DNA from: Roseiarcus sp049514155
GTDB lineage: Bacteria > Pseudomonadota > Alphaproteobacteria > Rhizobiales > Beijerinckiaceae
Length of the DNA: 45,292 nucleotides
Assembly: GCF_049514155.1 (NCBI RefSeq)
Contig: NZ_JBEKVH010000009.1
Span: 1-45,292, forward strand
Direction of reading: 5' to 3'
Below the pieces are notes generated by a model. The model searched no databases, was not told the origin of the DNA, and was given only the letters and a program-made list of their open reading frames with translations. This document shows positions 32,833 to 40,750 of this stretch, one piece after another; position 1 is the first letter of the stretch, and each line of letters starts with the position of its first letter. The translations under genes and the position numbers were made by a program.

Positions 32833-33645
32833 ATGCCAAACCTGAAAGCCTCTGTCGCACCGCTTCGCCGGGAAACGCTGAAGAATGGCGTCTACCAGCA
32901 GCTACGTGACTTGATCCTGCAAGGCGGCTTGGTGGCGGGCGAATCGATGACTGTGGCCAGCCTGGCGGATGCGTTCGGCGTCAGCCCGATGCCTGTGCGC
33001 GAGGCGTTGACGCGTCTTTCAGCCGCGGAGGCGGTGACCGTCATTTCCGGTCGCACGGTCGGAGTGCCGCCGCTGAGGCGAGAACATTTGGACGACCTCA
33101 GGAAGGTCCGCCTGGAGCTTGAACCGGTGGCGGCCGAATGGGCGGTCGAAAACAGGGATTCGAAATTCGTCGAGGAGCTCCGGCAACGCCTTTCTAGACT
33201 CGTGGCCAGTGAGGCCGCCGGTAATTCAAAGCTCTATATCAAAGAGAACTACGGTTTTCATATGTGTCTTTACCGGCAGTCGCAATCGCCAACCATGGTT
33301 ATGATCATAGAAACTCTCTGGCTGCAGGTGAGCCCGTATTTGCATTTGTTACGTGAATCGAGGAACTACGAACTCTCGAACTATTTCCATCGGCAGATAT
33401 TTGACGCGGTGGCGGAAGGCGATAAGTCTGATTTGCGAACCGCAATCCAAAATGACATTGACAGAGCGTACGAGGCGTTGATTTTGGAGCATGACGTTCT
33501 GTCGGGTTACCCGAAAGCCGTCAACGACGACAAAAAAACAATCCGCCGGCGGGGCTATGAACAGGCGCCGAAGGTTGATCCCGCCAATGTAAAGCCGATC
33601 AGTAGGTTGCGACGCCGATCGGCGTTCGGGCCCCGGGCCGATTGA
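32833..33645 (+). CDS. GntR-family transcriptional regulator, FadR/FCD subfamily
   Basis: This 270-residue protein has an N-terminal winged helix (about residues 15-80: LKNGVYQQLRDLILQGGLVA, SLADAFGVSPMPVREALTRL) and an all-helical FCD effector domain (about 90-225). The FCD domain contains LRKVRLELEPVAAEWAVEN, FHMCLYRQSQSP and a metal-site-like FHRQIFDAVAEGD. FCD regulators usually bind a pathway carboxylate and act as repressors. The C-terminal ~35 residues (KTIRRRGYEQAP, SRLRRRS) form a basic tail beyond the domain. The gene is divergent from the 13-gene catabolic array and is almost certainly its local regulator, with the palindrome at 32720 as likely site. Confidence 0.93.
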   Translation: MPNLKASVAPLRRETLKNGVYQQLRDLILQGGLVAGESMTVASLADAFGVSPMPVREALTRLSAAEAVTVISGRTVGVPPLRREHLDDLRKVRLELEPVAAEWAVENRDSKFVEELRQRLSRLVASEAAGNSKLYIKENYGFHMCLYRQSQSPTMVMIIETLWLQVSPYLHLLRESRNYELSNYFHRQIFDAVAEGDKSDLRTAIQNDIDRAYEALILEHDVLSGYPKAVNDDKKTIRRRGYEQAPKVDPANVKPISRLRRRSAFGPRAD

Positions 33646-34272
33646 CAACGGATCGCTTCTGGCCCGACGGCAATCGCGCGCCCGTCAAGACTCGCCTTGC
33701 TCTCGTTGCCCCGCCATAGCGCCTGACGAAGCTCTCCAAATTGACCGCACCGCAGCGGTGCATGGAATCGCCGATCGTATGCCACGCACATCGTGGCAGA
33801 CTCACCTTTGCCGCGGTCCGATATTTGAGCTGGCCAATTTTCGGGAGAAATTCTGAACCCAATCTTGGAGACGCCGCTTCTCGTTTTCAGTTCCCCCTTG
33901 GGGGGCTGTCGAGGGAAAACGAATTGCTTGATCGCCATCACGGGCGCAGGCGTCTCGCGGTGTCGGGCATCGTTCGCCGGCCTTGTCAAGCTCGTGCTGG
34001 CCGGCCTGTGGAACAGCGGCGCCTGACGGGCGCTACAGGATCACGGCCAGCCCGATCGACACGTGTCGATCATCACAACGACGGGCGAGTCTGCGTGATC
34101 GCGACAGTTGCGTCTCGGTTCGGCGCGCCGGCGCTGCGGGAGTTGGCGGGTCGCGCGCCGATCGCGCGAGGGCAAGCGCAGGAAAAATCCCGCCGGCGCT
34201 TCCCATGTGCTTCCCAATCGCGATTTTGGGAAACAGGGAAGGGCCGACATTTCAATAAGCCGTCGATTTTAG
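33646..34272. other. Gene-free stretch at the right end of the putative island
   Basis: I find no reading frame with recognisable protein sequence on either strand here, and no integrase or excisionase remnant. Several short frames exist in both directions but without family motifs or good ribosome sites. This is where an integrase would be expected next to the tRNA, so its absence suggests loss after integration. Confidence 0.5.
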
Positions 34273-34349
34273 TGGCGCGCCCGGAGGGATTCGAACCCCC
34301 GACCCCCAGATTCGTAGTCTGGTGCTCTATCCAGCTGAGCTACGGGCGC
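34273..34349 (-). tRNA. tRNA-Arg(ACG)
   Basis: This is a complete 77-nt cloverleaf on the minus strand with encoded CCA. The acceptor stem GCGCCCG / CGGGCGC is fully paired, the D-arm is GCTCAGCTGGATAGAGC, the anticodon loop is CTACGAA (anticodon ACG) on stem CCAGA/TCTGG, and the T-loop is TTCGAAT. Its 3' end faces the island; a second 3' fragment of the same tRNA type lies at 12892-12944. Confidence 0.95.
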
Positions 34350-34530
34350 TTGCTTGACGGCGGGAAGGGCTCCCCGCGCGGCAGAGGCGCCCTCTAGCCG
34401 GTTTTGGCTGGCCAGACAAGAGCGAAACGGCCGCCGGCAGGGCGGCGGAACTGCACGCGTCTCCATTGCCGACCGTCCGCGGCGTCGGTTCCCCTTGCCT
34501 GCGCTGCGCGGCGCGGCTAATGCCGTTGGC

Positions 34531-35823
34531 GTGCCGCAGCCCCGCCCTATCGCCTTTCTCGACGCCCGGCTGATTGATCCGGATCGCCTCGAGGAATTGC
34601 GCGGCGGCGCGCTGATCGTCGACGGCAAGATCGCCGCGCTCGGCCCCGCGGTGAAGCGCGACGCGGTCCCGCCCGAAACGCTGATCATCGAATGCGGCGG
34701 CGACGTCGTCGCCCCAGGCCTGATCGACATGCGCGCCTTCATCGGCGAGCCGGGCGCCGAGCATCGCGAGACCATCGCCTCCGCCAGCGCCGCCGCGGCG
34801 GCGGGCGGGGTGACGACGCTGGTGGCGCGGCCCGACACCAATCCGCCGGTCGACGATCCCGCGGTGGTCGATTTCATCCTGCGCCGCGCCCGCGCCACCG
34901 CCAAGGTGCGCGTGTTGCCGACCGCGGCGCTGACCAAGGGTCTCGGAGGGCGCGAGATCGCCGAGATCGGCCTGCTCGCCGAGGCCGGCGCCGTCGCCTT
35001 CTCCGACGGCCCGCTGAGCGTCGTCAATGCGCAGACGATGCGCCGCGCGCTGACCTACGCGCGCGATTTCGGCGCGCTGGTCATCCACACTTGCGAAGAC
35101 CGCGACCTCGTCGGCGAGGGCGTGATGGCCGAAGGCGAGCGCGCGAGCCGGCTCGGCCTGCCGGGAATTCCGCGCGAAGCCGAGACGGTGGTGCTCGAAC
35201 GCGACCTGCGCCTCGTCGCGCTGACCGGCGCGCGCTATCACGCGGCGTTGGTCTCCAACCGTCTGTCGCTGGAGGCGATGGCGCGCGCCCGCGCGAGCGG
35301 CCTGCAGGCCACCTGCGGCGCGTCGATCAACAACCTCACCCTCAACGAGAACGACGTCGGCGATTACCGCACCTTCCTCAAGCTCAACCCGCCCCTGCGC
35401 GGCGAGGACGAGCGCGAGGGTCTGGTCGAGGCCTTGAACGATGGGCTGATCGACGTCGTCGTCTCCGACCACGACCCGCAGGACGTCGAGACCAAGCGCC
35501 TGCCGTTCGGCGAAGCCTCGTTCGGAGCGATCGGCGTCGAGACGATGCTGTCGGCGAGCCTGCGCCTCGTCGCCGCCGGTCGCATATCGCTGCCGCGGCT
35601 GCTCAGAGCGATGACGACCCGGCCGGCGGAGATCCTCGGTCTGCCGAGCGGCCGGCTCAAGCTCGGCGCGCCGGCCGACCTTGTCCGTTTCGATCCCGAG
35701 GCGCCCTATGTGCTCGATCCGGCGACGCTGCACTCGCACTGCCGCAATACGCCCTTCGACGAGGCGCGGCTCGACGGCAAGGTCAAGATGACGCTGGTTG
35801 CCGGACGCGTCGCGCACGAATAG
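34531..35823 (+). CDS. pyrC: Dihydroorotase-like protein without metal site (PyrC'/PyrX type)
   Basis: This 430-residue amidohydrolase-fold protein aligns with the alphaproteobacterial pyrC encoded next to pyrB. The usual metal-binding PGLIDLHVHLREPG is here APGLIDMRAFIGEPG, so both His of HxH are gone, and no carboxylated-Lys motif is evident. Other blocks persist: ASAAAAAGGVTTLVARPDTN, LIDVVVSDHDPQDVETK, GASFGAIGVETMLSAS-like (EASFGAIGVETMLSAS) and GRLKLGAPADLVRFDPEAPY. It is probably a non-catalytic scaffold for aspartate transcarbamoylase, as PyrC' in Pseudomonas; a true dihydroorotase should exist elsewhere. No ATG exists in frame near the family start, so GTG 34531 is chosen. pyrB, usually directly upstream, is not in the window. 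plsY follows after 41 bp. Confidence 0.85.
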   Translation: MPQPRPIAFLDARLIDPDRLEELRGGALIVDGKIAALGPAVKRDAVPPETLIIECGGDVVAPGLIDMRAFIGEPGAEHRETIASASAAAAAGGVTTLVARPDTNPPVDDPAVVDFILRRARATAKVRVLPTAALTKGLGGREIAEIGLLAEAGAVAFSDGPLSVVNAQTMRRALTYARDFGALVIHTCEDRDLVGEGVMAEGERASRLGLPGIPREAETVVLERDLRLVALTGARYHAALVSNRLSLEAMARARASGLQATCGASINNLTLNENDVGDYRTFLKLNPPLRGEDEREGLVEALNDGLIDVVVSDHDPQDVETKRLPFGEASFGAIGVETMLSASLRLVAAGRISLPRLLRAMTTRPAEILGLPSGRLKLGAPADLVRFDPEAPYVLDPATLHSHCRNTPFDEARLDGKVKMTLVAGRVAHE

Positions 35824-35864
35824 GCTCTCGCCCGCTTCTCGTGGTTTTGCCCGGCGCCTTGCGC

Positions 35865-36461
35865 ATGACGCTGTCCCTCGCCGATCTTTACGCCCTCATC
35901 CTCGGCTACCTGTTCGGCTCGATTCCTTTCGGTCTGATCCTGACGCGCTTCGCCGGCGCCGGGGATTTGCGCGCGATCGGCTCGGGCAACATCGGCGCGA
36001 CCAACGTGCTGCGCACCGGCCGCAAGGACCTCGCCGCCGCGACCCTTGTCCTCGACGCGCTGAAGGCGACGGCGGCGACGGTCGCGGCGTACAATCTGTT
36101 TGGCGAGCCGACCATGCTCGCCGGCGCCGCAGGCGCCTTCTTCGGCCATCTCTATCCGGTCTGGCTGCGCTTCCGAGGCGGCAAGGGCGTCGCCACGTTC
36201 CTTGGCGGCTCGATCTTCATTTGTTGGCAAGCCGCGCTCGGATTTGCGGTCGTCTGGCTGGCCGTCGCGGCAATGACCCGCTACTCGTCGGCCGCAGCGC
36301 TGGCGGCGAGTGCGGCGACCCCAGCCGTGATGCTCGCGTTTGGCTATCAACCAGCCGCAATCGTCTTCGCCCTGCTGGCGGCGCTGCTGTGGGTTCGCCA
36401 CAGCGCCAACATCGCGCGGCTGCTGGCGGGAACCGAGACCAAGATCGGCAAGAAAGGGTGA
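35865..36461 (+). CDS. plsY: Acyl-phosphate:glycerol-3-phosphate acyltransferase (PlsY)
   Basis: This 198-residue integral membrane enzyme with about five helices makes lysophosphatidate from acyl-phosphate and glycerol-3-phosphate. The three conserved motifs are present: SIPFGLILTRFAGAGDLRAI-GSGNIGATN (motif 1), LYPVWLRFRGGKGVATFLG (motif 2) and RHSANIARLLAGTETKIG (motif 3). The order pyrC-plsY-dprA is common in Hyphomicrobiales. The stop is two bases before the dprA start, so the genes are probably translationally coupled. Confidence 0.95.
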   Translation: MTLSLADLYALILGYLFGSIPFGLILTRFAGAGDLRAIGSGNIGATNVLRTGRKDLAAATLVLDALKATAATVAAYNLFGEPTMLAGAAGAFFGHLYPVWLRFRGGKGVATFLGGSIFICWQAALGFAVVWLAVAAMTRYSSAAALAASAATPAVMLAFGYQPAAIVFALLAALLWVRHSANIARLLAGTETKIGKKG

Positions 36462-36463
36462 CC

Positions 36464-37648
36464 ATGGCCGCGCGGCTGGTCGAGACGCGTCTCAGCGACG
36501 ACGAACGTTTCGACTGGCTGCGGCTGATCCGCAGCGAAAACGTCGGCCCGCGCACCTTCCGCGCGCTGCTCGACCGCTGCGGCGGCGCGGCGGCGGCGAT
36601 CGCCGCCCTGCCCGATCTCGCGCGGCGCGGCGGCGCCGGCCGGCCGATCCGCGTCGCCGGCGTCGACGAGATCGAGCGCGAGATCGAAGAGTCGCTGAGG
36701 CTCGGCGTCCGCTTCATCGCCTATTGCGAACCGGACTATCCGCCCGCGCTGCGACATATCGACGCCGCGCCGCCGCTGCTCGCGTTGCGCGGCCGCGAGG
36801 AAGCCTTGCAGCAGCCGTCGGTCGCCATCGTCGGTTCGCGCAACGCTTCGGCCGCCGGCCTTGCCTTCGCCGATCGTCTCGCGCGCGGGCTCGGCCAGGC
36901 GGGCTACGTCGTCGTCTCCGGCCTGGCGCGCGGGATCGACCAGCGCGCCCATGTCGCCGCGCTCGAGACCGGCACCGTCGCCGTGCTCGCCGGCGGCCAT
37001 TCCAAGCCCTACCCGCCCGAAGCCGCGCCGCTGTTGCCGCGCATCGCCGAAAACGGGGCGATCGTCTCGGAGGCGCCGCTCGCATGGGAGCCGCGCGGGC
37101 GCGACTTTCCGCGCCGCAACCGCATCGTCTCCGGCCTCGCGCTCGGCGTGATCATCGTCGAGGCGGCGCGCGGCTCCGGCTCGCTGATCACCGCCCGCCT
37201 CGCCGCCGAGCAGGGCCGCGAGGTGCTCGCCGCGCCCGGTTCGCCGCTCGATCCGCGCGCCGAAGGAACCAACGACCTCCTGCGCGACGGCGCGACCCTA
37301 TGCGCGCGCGTCGAAGACGCGCTCGCCGCGCTCGAGCCGTTGCGCGCGCGCGCTTCCCTCGGCCGCATGGAGGAGCCGCGCCCCAGCGACGATCTGTGGC
37401 TCGACGAGCCGGCCGAGGCCGAGGAACCCGCCTCCGCCGAACGGGTCGAAATCGGCGAAATGTCGGTCGGCGCGCGCATCGCCGCCCTGCTCGGCCCTGC
37501 GCCGGTGTCGATCGACGACCTCGCGCGCGCGGCGGGCGCCGATGTGCGTTCGGTCCGCGCCGCCCTGATCGAACTCGAACTCGCCGGGCGAATCGAGCAT
37601 AGCGGCGGCGATCGGGTTGCGCTGCTCACCGGGCGGGAGCGGGATTAG
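36464..37648 (+). CDS. dprA: DNA-processing protein DprA (Smf)
   Basis: This 394-residue protein protects incoming single-stranded DNA and loads RecA in transformation; its role in non-competent bacteria is unclear. Domains: an N-terminal SAM-like region (FDWLRLIRSENVGPRTFRAL), a Rossmann-like core (VAIVGSRNASAAGLAFADRL, VVVSGLARGIDQRAHVAALE, RDFPRRNRIVSGLALGVIIV, GSLITARLAAEQGREVLAAP) and a C-terminal winged helix (SIDDLARAAGADVRSVRAAL). All landmarks are intact. In many relatives topA follows; here the next gene is on the opposite strand. Confidence 0.95.
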   Translation: MAARLVETRLSDDERFDWLRLIRSENVGPRTFRALLDRCGGAAAAIAALPDLARRGGAGRPIRVAGVDEIEREIEESLRLGVRFIAYCEPDYPPALRHIDAAPPLLALRGREEALQQPSVAIVGSRNASAAGLAFADRLARGLGQAGYVVVSGLARGIDQRAHVAALETGTVAVLAGGHSKPYPPEAAPLLPRIAENGAIVSEAPLAWEPRGRDFPRRNRIVSGLALGVIIVEAARGSGSLITARLAAEQGREVLAAPGSPLDPRAEGTNDLLRDGATLCARVEDALAALEPLRARASLGRMEEPRPSDDLWLDEPAEAEEPASAERVEIGEMSVGARIAALLGPAPVSIDDLARAAGADVRSVRAALIELELAGRIEHSGGDRVALLTGRERD

Positions 37649-37780
37649 GGCGCCCGACGACATCGGCTGCCCCCGGCGTCGTTGCGCCGACAAACGCCGA
37701 CGTTCCGAGCGACGCGGCGTCCCCTTGCGCTTTGGCCGCGCCCACAGAGCATGTCGCCGCGCTCGACGATGGTCGTCCGC

Positions 37781-38056
37781 TTAGCCTGACGGCGCGTCTT
37801 CGCTGGCCGCGCCAGCGCCCTCGCGCGACGCCGCCTCGCTTTCGGCGCGCGCCATCGCCAGAAAATAGGCGAGGAGATCGAGACCGGCCGCCGTCGCCAT
37901 CGATTCGAGCTGCGCCGTCATATCGGCGATATAGAGGGCGACCGCCGGCGCGTCAGCGCCGCCGCTCGTTCGGCTTTCACGCCCCGGCGCGAAAGCCTGT
38001 TCTCCGACACGACGCCGCACATCGTGCCGCCGCGTCGCGACGCCGCGATCGCTCAT
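37781..38056 (-). CDS. Small conserved-looking hypothetical protein
   Basis: This 91-residue protein I cannot name. It has a basic N-terminal half (RRHDVRRRVGEQAFAPGR) and a helical segment ALYIADMTAQLESMATAAGL followed by LLAYFLAMARAESEA, then a Gly/Ala/Glu tail. The helix is reminiscent of short proteins common in Hyphomicrobiales, but I assign no function. ATG 38056 is chosen for the strong GGGAGGAG ribosome site; the frame continues open to 38119. It is convergent with dprA and lies after ruvX. Confidence 0.6.
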   Translation of the reverse strand: MSDRGVATRRHDVRRRVGEQAFAPGRESRTSGGADAPAVALYIADMTAQLESMATAAGLDLLAYFLAMARAESEAASREGAGAASEDAPSG

Positions 38057-38159
38057 TGTCCGCTCCTCCCGCAAGGAGAGTCCCGATCGGATACTCTCAT
38101 AGCGTGTATCGCGCCGCAAGGCCTACTCTGTGGCGAAATCCAGCCCTGTAACGCTGACG

Positions 38160-38648
38160 TCACGCGGGGGGCAGGCGGGCGAGCCCGGCGAGACGGTCGA
38201 GCGCCCCCTGCAGGATATAGGCGGCGGCCATCTGGTCGACGACGGCGGCGCGGCGCGCGCGCGAGACGTCGTTGGCGATGAGCGCGCGCTCGACCGCCGC
38301 GGTCGACAGGCGCTCGTCCCAAAAGATGACCGGAATCGAATCGAGGCGGGCGAAATTGCGCAGGAACGCGCGCGTCGCCTGAACGCGCGGGCCGGCGCCG
38401 CCGTCCATGTTGAGCGGCAAGCCGACGACCAGCGCGAAGGCGTCGAACTCGCGGATGCGCGCGCTCAGCGCTTCGGCGTCCTTGGCGAAGCGGGTCCGTT
38501 TCACCACGCCGAGCGGCGTCGCAACGCGCCGTTCGACGTCGGAAAGCGCGAGTCCGATCGTCTTGGTCCCGAGATCGACGCCAATCAGCCGCGCCTTGGC
38601 GGGCAGGCGCTCGGCGAGCGCATCAATCGAGAGGGGCGTCGACGACAT
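38160..38648 (-). CDS. ruvX: RuvX/YqgF-type Holliday-junction resolvase-like 16S rRNA processing nuclease
   Basis: A protein of about 162 residues with an RNase H-like fold: LIGVDLGTKTIGLALSDVER (first acidic residue), LVVGLPLNMDGGAGPRVQAT, VIFWDERLSTAAVERALI and a final acidic residue in AAVVDQMAAAYILQ. In E. coli YqgF takes part in pre-16S rRNA 5' end maturation. ATG 38648 is used; the frame also has an ATG at 38666. It is divergent from gatC, the usual arrangement in this order. Confidence 0.92.
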   Translation of the reverse strand: MSSTPLSIDALAERLPAKARLIGVDLGTKTIGLALSDVERRVATPLGVVKRTRFAKDAEALSARIREFDAFALVVGLPLNMDGGAGPRVQATRAFLRNFARLDSIPVIFWDERLSTAAVERALIANDVSRARRAAVVDQMAAAYILQGALDRLAGLARLPPA

Positions 38649-38782
38649 CGCCGCCTGCGCTAGCACGGCGCGCGCGCGCCGCCAAAGGCCGAATTGCGGC
38701 TCGACCGCGCGTTGCCACGCCGAAACACGCGATGTAAGAGGACCATGGCCCGCCTGGGTTCGGCGCGCCTCGTGGAGTTGCG

Positions 38783-39070
38783 ATGCCCGTCGATCTCGCC
38801 ACCGTCCGCCGCATTGCGCGTCTCGCCCACATCGCCATCAGCGACGCGGAAGCCCCCGCGCTGCAAGGCGAGCTCAACGCGATCCTCACTTTCGTCGAGG
38901 CGCTGGAAGCGGTGGACGTGACCGGCGTCGAGCCGATGACCTCGGTCACGCCGATGAAGCTGCCGATGCGCGAGGACGTCGTCACCGACGGCGAGATCGA
39001 GCCGCAAGTGCTCGCCAATGCGCCGCTCGCCGAGGACGGCTTCTTCGTCGTCCCCAAGGTCGTCGAATGA
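38783..39070 (+). CDS. gatC: Asp-tRNA(Asn)/Glu-tRNA(Gln) amidotransferase subunit C
   Basis: This is the 95-residue GatC of standard length: VRRIARLAHIAISDAEAPAL, FVEALEAVDVTGVEPMTSVT, MREDVVTDGEIEPQVLANAP and a C-terminal FFVVPKVVE. It stabilises GatA within the GatCAB complex that amidates misacylated tRNA. gatA begins 31 bp downstream. Confidence 0.96.
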   Translation: MPVDLATVRRIARLAHIAISDAEAPALQGELNAILTFVEALEAVDVTGVEPMTSVTPMKLPMREDVVTDGEIEPQVLANAPLAEDGFFVVPKVVE

Positions 39071-39101
39071 CGAAGCGCTTCAGCCGCCTCGCCTGCCTGA
39101 G

Positions 39102-40634
39102 ATGGAAACCGAATTGTCCGACCTCACCTCCCTGACGCTCGCCGAAGCCCGCGACGGGCTCAAAGCGAAGCGCTTTTCCTCGCGCGAGCTGACGGAAGCC
39201 CATCTGCAGGCGATCGCGCGCGCCAAGGGTCTCAACGCCTTCATCGTTCAGACGCCGGAACGGGCGCTGGCGATGGCGAAAGCGAGCGACGCCAAACTCG
39301 CCGCCGGCGACGCCGGTCCGCTCGAAGGCCTGCCGATCGGCATCAAGGACCTCTACGCCACCAAGGGCGTCCACACCCAGGCGTGCAGCCACATCCTCGA
39401 CGGCTTCAAGCCGACTTATGAATCGACGGTCACCGCCCATCTGTGGCGCGACGGCGCGGTGATGCTCGGCAAGCTCAACATGGACGAGTTCGCCATGGGC
39501 TCGTCGAACGAGACCTCCTACTACGGCCCGGTCGCCTCGCCCTGGTTGCCGCCCAACTGGAGCGCCGAGAAGGCGCGCGCCGCGCTCGCCGGCGACAAGC
39601 GCGGCCTGCTCATACCCGGCGGCTCGTCGGGCGGCTCGGCGGCGGCGGTGGCGGCGCGACTGTGCCTCGCCGCGACGGCGACCGACACCGGCGGCTCGAT
39701 CCGCCAGCCCGCCGCCGTCACCGGAACGGCGGGGATCAAGCCGACTTACGGCCGCTGTTCGCGCTGGGGCATCGTCGCCTTCGCGTCTTCGCTCGATCAG
39801 GCCGGGCCGCTCGCCCGCACCGTGCGCGACTGCGCGATCATGCTCACCTCGATGGCCGGTCACGACCCCAAGGATTCGACCTGCGTCGACCGCCCCGTGC
39901 CGAACTACGAAGCGGCGATCGGCGCCTCGATCAAGGGCCTGACGATCGGCATTCCGCGCGAATATCGGCTCGACGGCATGAACCCGGAGATCGAGGCGCT
40001 GTGGCGGCGCGGGGCCGAATGGCTCAGCGCGGCGGGGGCGAAGGTCGTCGACGTCTCGCTGCCCAACACGCGCCACGCGCTGCCCGCTTATTACATCGTC
40101 GCGCCGGCGGAGGCCTCGAGCAACCTCGCCCGCTACGACGGCGTGCGCTACGGCCTGCGCGAGCCGGGCGCCGACATCCTCGAGCTCTACGAGAACACCC
40201 GCGCCAAGGGTTTCGGCGCCGAAGTGCGGCGGCGCCTGATGATCGGCACCTACGTGCTGTCGGCCGGCTACTACGACGCCTATTACGTGCGGGCGCAGAA
40301 GATTCGCACGCTGATCAAGCGCGATTTCGAGACCGCGTTCGCCGACGGCGTCGACGCGATCCTGACGCCGGCGACGCCGTCGCCCGCCTTCGGCATCGGC
40401 GAGAAGGTCTCGGCCGACCCGGTCGAAATGTACCTCAACGACGTCTTCACCGTGACGGTCAACATGGCCGGCCTGCCGGGGCTCGTCGCCGCGGCGGGCA
40501 AGTCGGCCGAAGGCCTGCCGCTCGGCCTGCAGCTGATCGGCCGGCCGTTCGACGAAGAGACCTTGTTCTCGCTCGGCCACGCGATCGAGGAAGCGGCGGG
40601 ACGCGCGCCCTTCCCCGAGCCGTGGTGGGGCTGA
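39102..40634 (+). CDS. gatA: Asp-tRNA(Asn)/Glu-tRNA(Gln) amidotransferase subunit A
   Basis: This 510-residue amidase-signature enzyme releases ammonia from glutamine for GatB. The triad is complete: K82 (GLPIGIKDLYATKG), cis-Ser S175 (IPGGSSGGSAAAVAA) and nucleophile S199 (TDTGGSIRQPAAVTG), with the normal 24-residue spacing between the serines. It is about 20 residues longer than Gram-positive GatA because of an insertion near residues 148-170 (WLPPNWSAEKARAALAGDKR), typical of alphaproteobacteria. ATG 39102 begins family sequence; the upstream frame from 39018 is non-coding. gatB does not follow directly: a toxin-antitoxin pair is inserted. Confidence 0.96.
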   Translation: METELSDLTSLTLAEARDGLKAKRFSSRELTEAHLQAIARAKGLNAFIVQTPERALAMAKASDAKLAAGDAGPLEGLPIGIKDLYATKGVHTQACSHILDGFKPTYESTVTAHLWRDGAVMLGKLNMDEFAMGSSNETSYYGPVASPWLPPNWSAEKARAALAGDKRGLLIPGGSSGGSAAAVAARLCLAATATDTGGSIRQPAAVTGTAGIKPTYGRCSRWGIVAFASSLDQAGPLARTVRDCAIMLTSMAGHDPKDSTCVDRPVPNYEAAIGASIKGLTIGIPREYRLDGMNPEIEALWRRGAEWLSAAGAKVVDVSLPNTRHALPAYYIVAPAEASSNLARYDGVRYGLREPGADILELYENTRAKGFGAEVRRRLMIGTYVLSAGYYDAYYVRAQKIRTLIKRDFETAFADGVDAILTPATPSPAFGIGEKVSADPVEMYLNDVFTVTVNMAGLPGLVAAAGKSAEGLPLGLQLIGRPFDEETLFSLGHAIEEAAGRAPFPEPWWG

Positions 40635-40688
40635 GGCGAGCGGCGCGAGCGGCCGCGGACCGAATCCGAGCGCAGCGAAGACACACGA

Positions 40689-40717
40689 TTGACACTAACA
40701 CTAACACACACTATACA
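40689..40717 (+). promoter_or_regulatory. Strong sigma70-type promoter for the toxin-antitoxin pair
   Basis: TTGACA (40689-40694), a 17-bp spacer, then TATACA (40712-40717). The -35 is perfect consensus, the spacing ideal and the -10 matches four of six. The A/C-rich spacer (ACTAACACTAACACAC) stands out from the GC-rich surroundings. It lies 34 bp upstream of the antitoxin GTG. Confidence 0.75.
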
Positions 40718-40744
40718 TCTCCCCGTTCCCGCGAATGGGGGAGA
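40718..40744 (+). promoter_or_regulatory. Leader hairpin covering the antitoxin ribosome site
   Basis: TCTCCCC (40718-40724) pairs perfectly with GGGGAGA (40738-40744), 13-nt loop. The 3' arm is part of the GGGGGAGAGGA ribosome site of the GTG at 40751, so folding would mask it. The sequence also resembles dispersed REP-like palindromes of many proteobacteria, so it may be a repeat rather than a regulator. Confidence 0.45.
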
Positions 40745-40750
40745 GGACGT

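Noticed and set aside
33646..34272. Integrase remnant next to tRNA-Arg
   Set aside because: Short frames on both strands were read but none shows the tyrosine-recombinase R-H-R-Y blocks.
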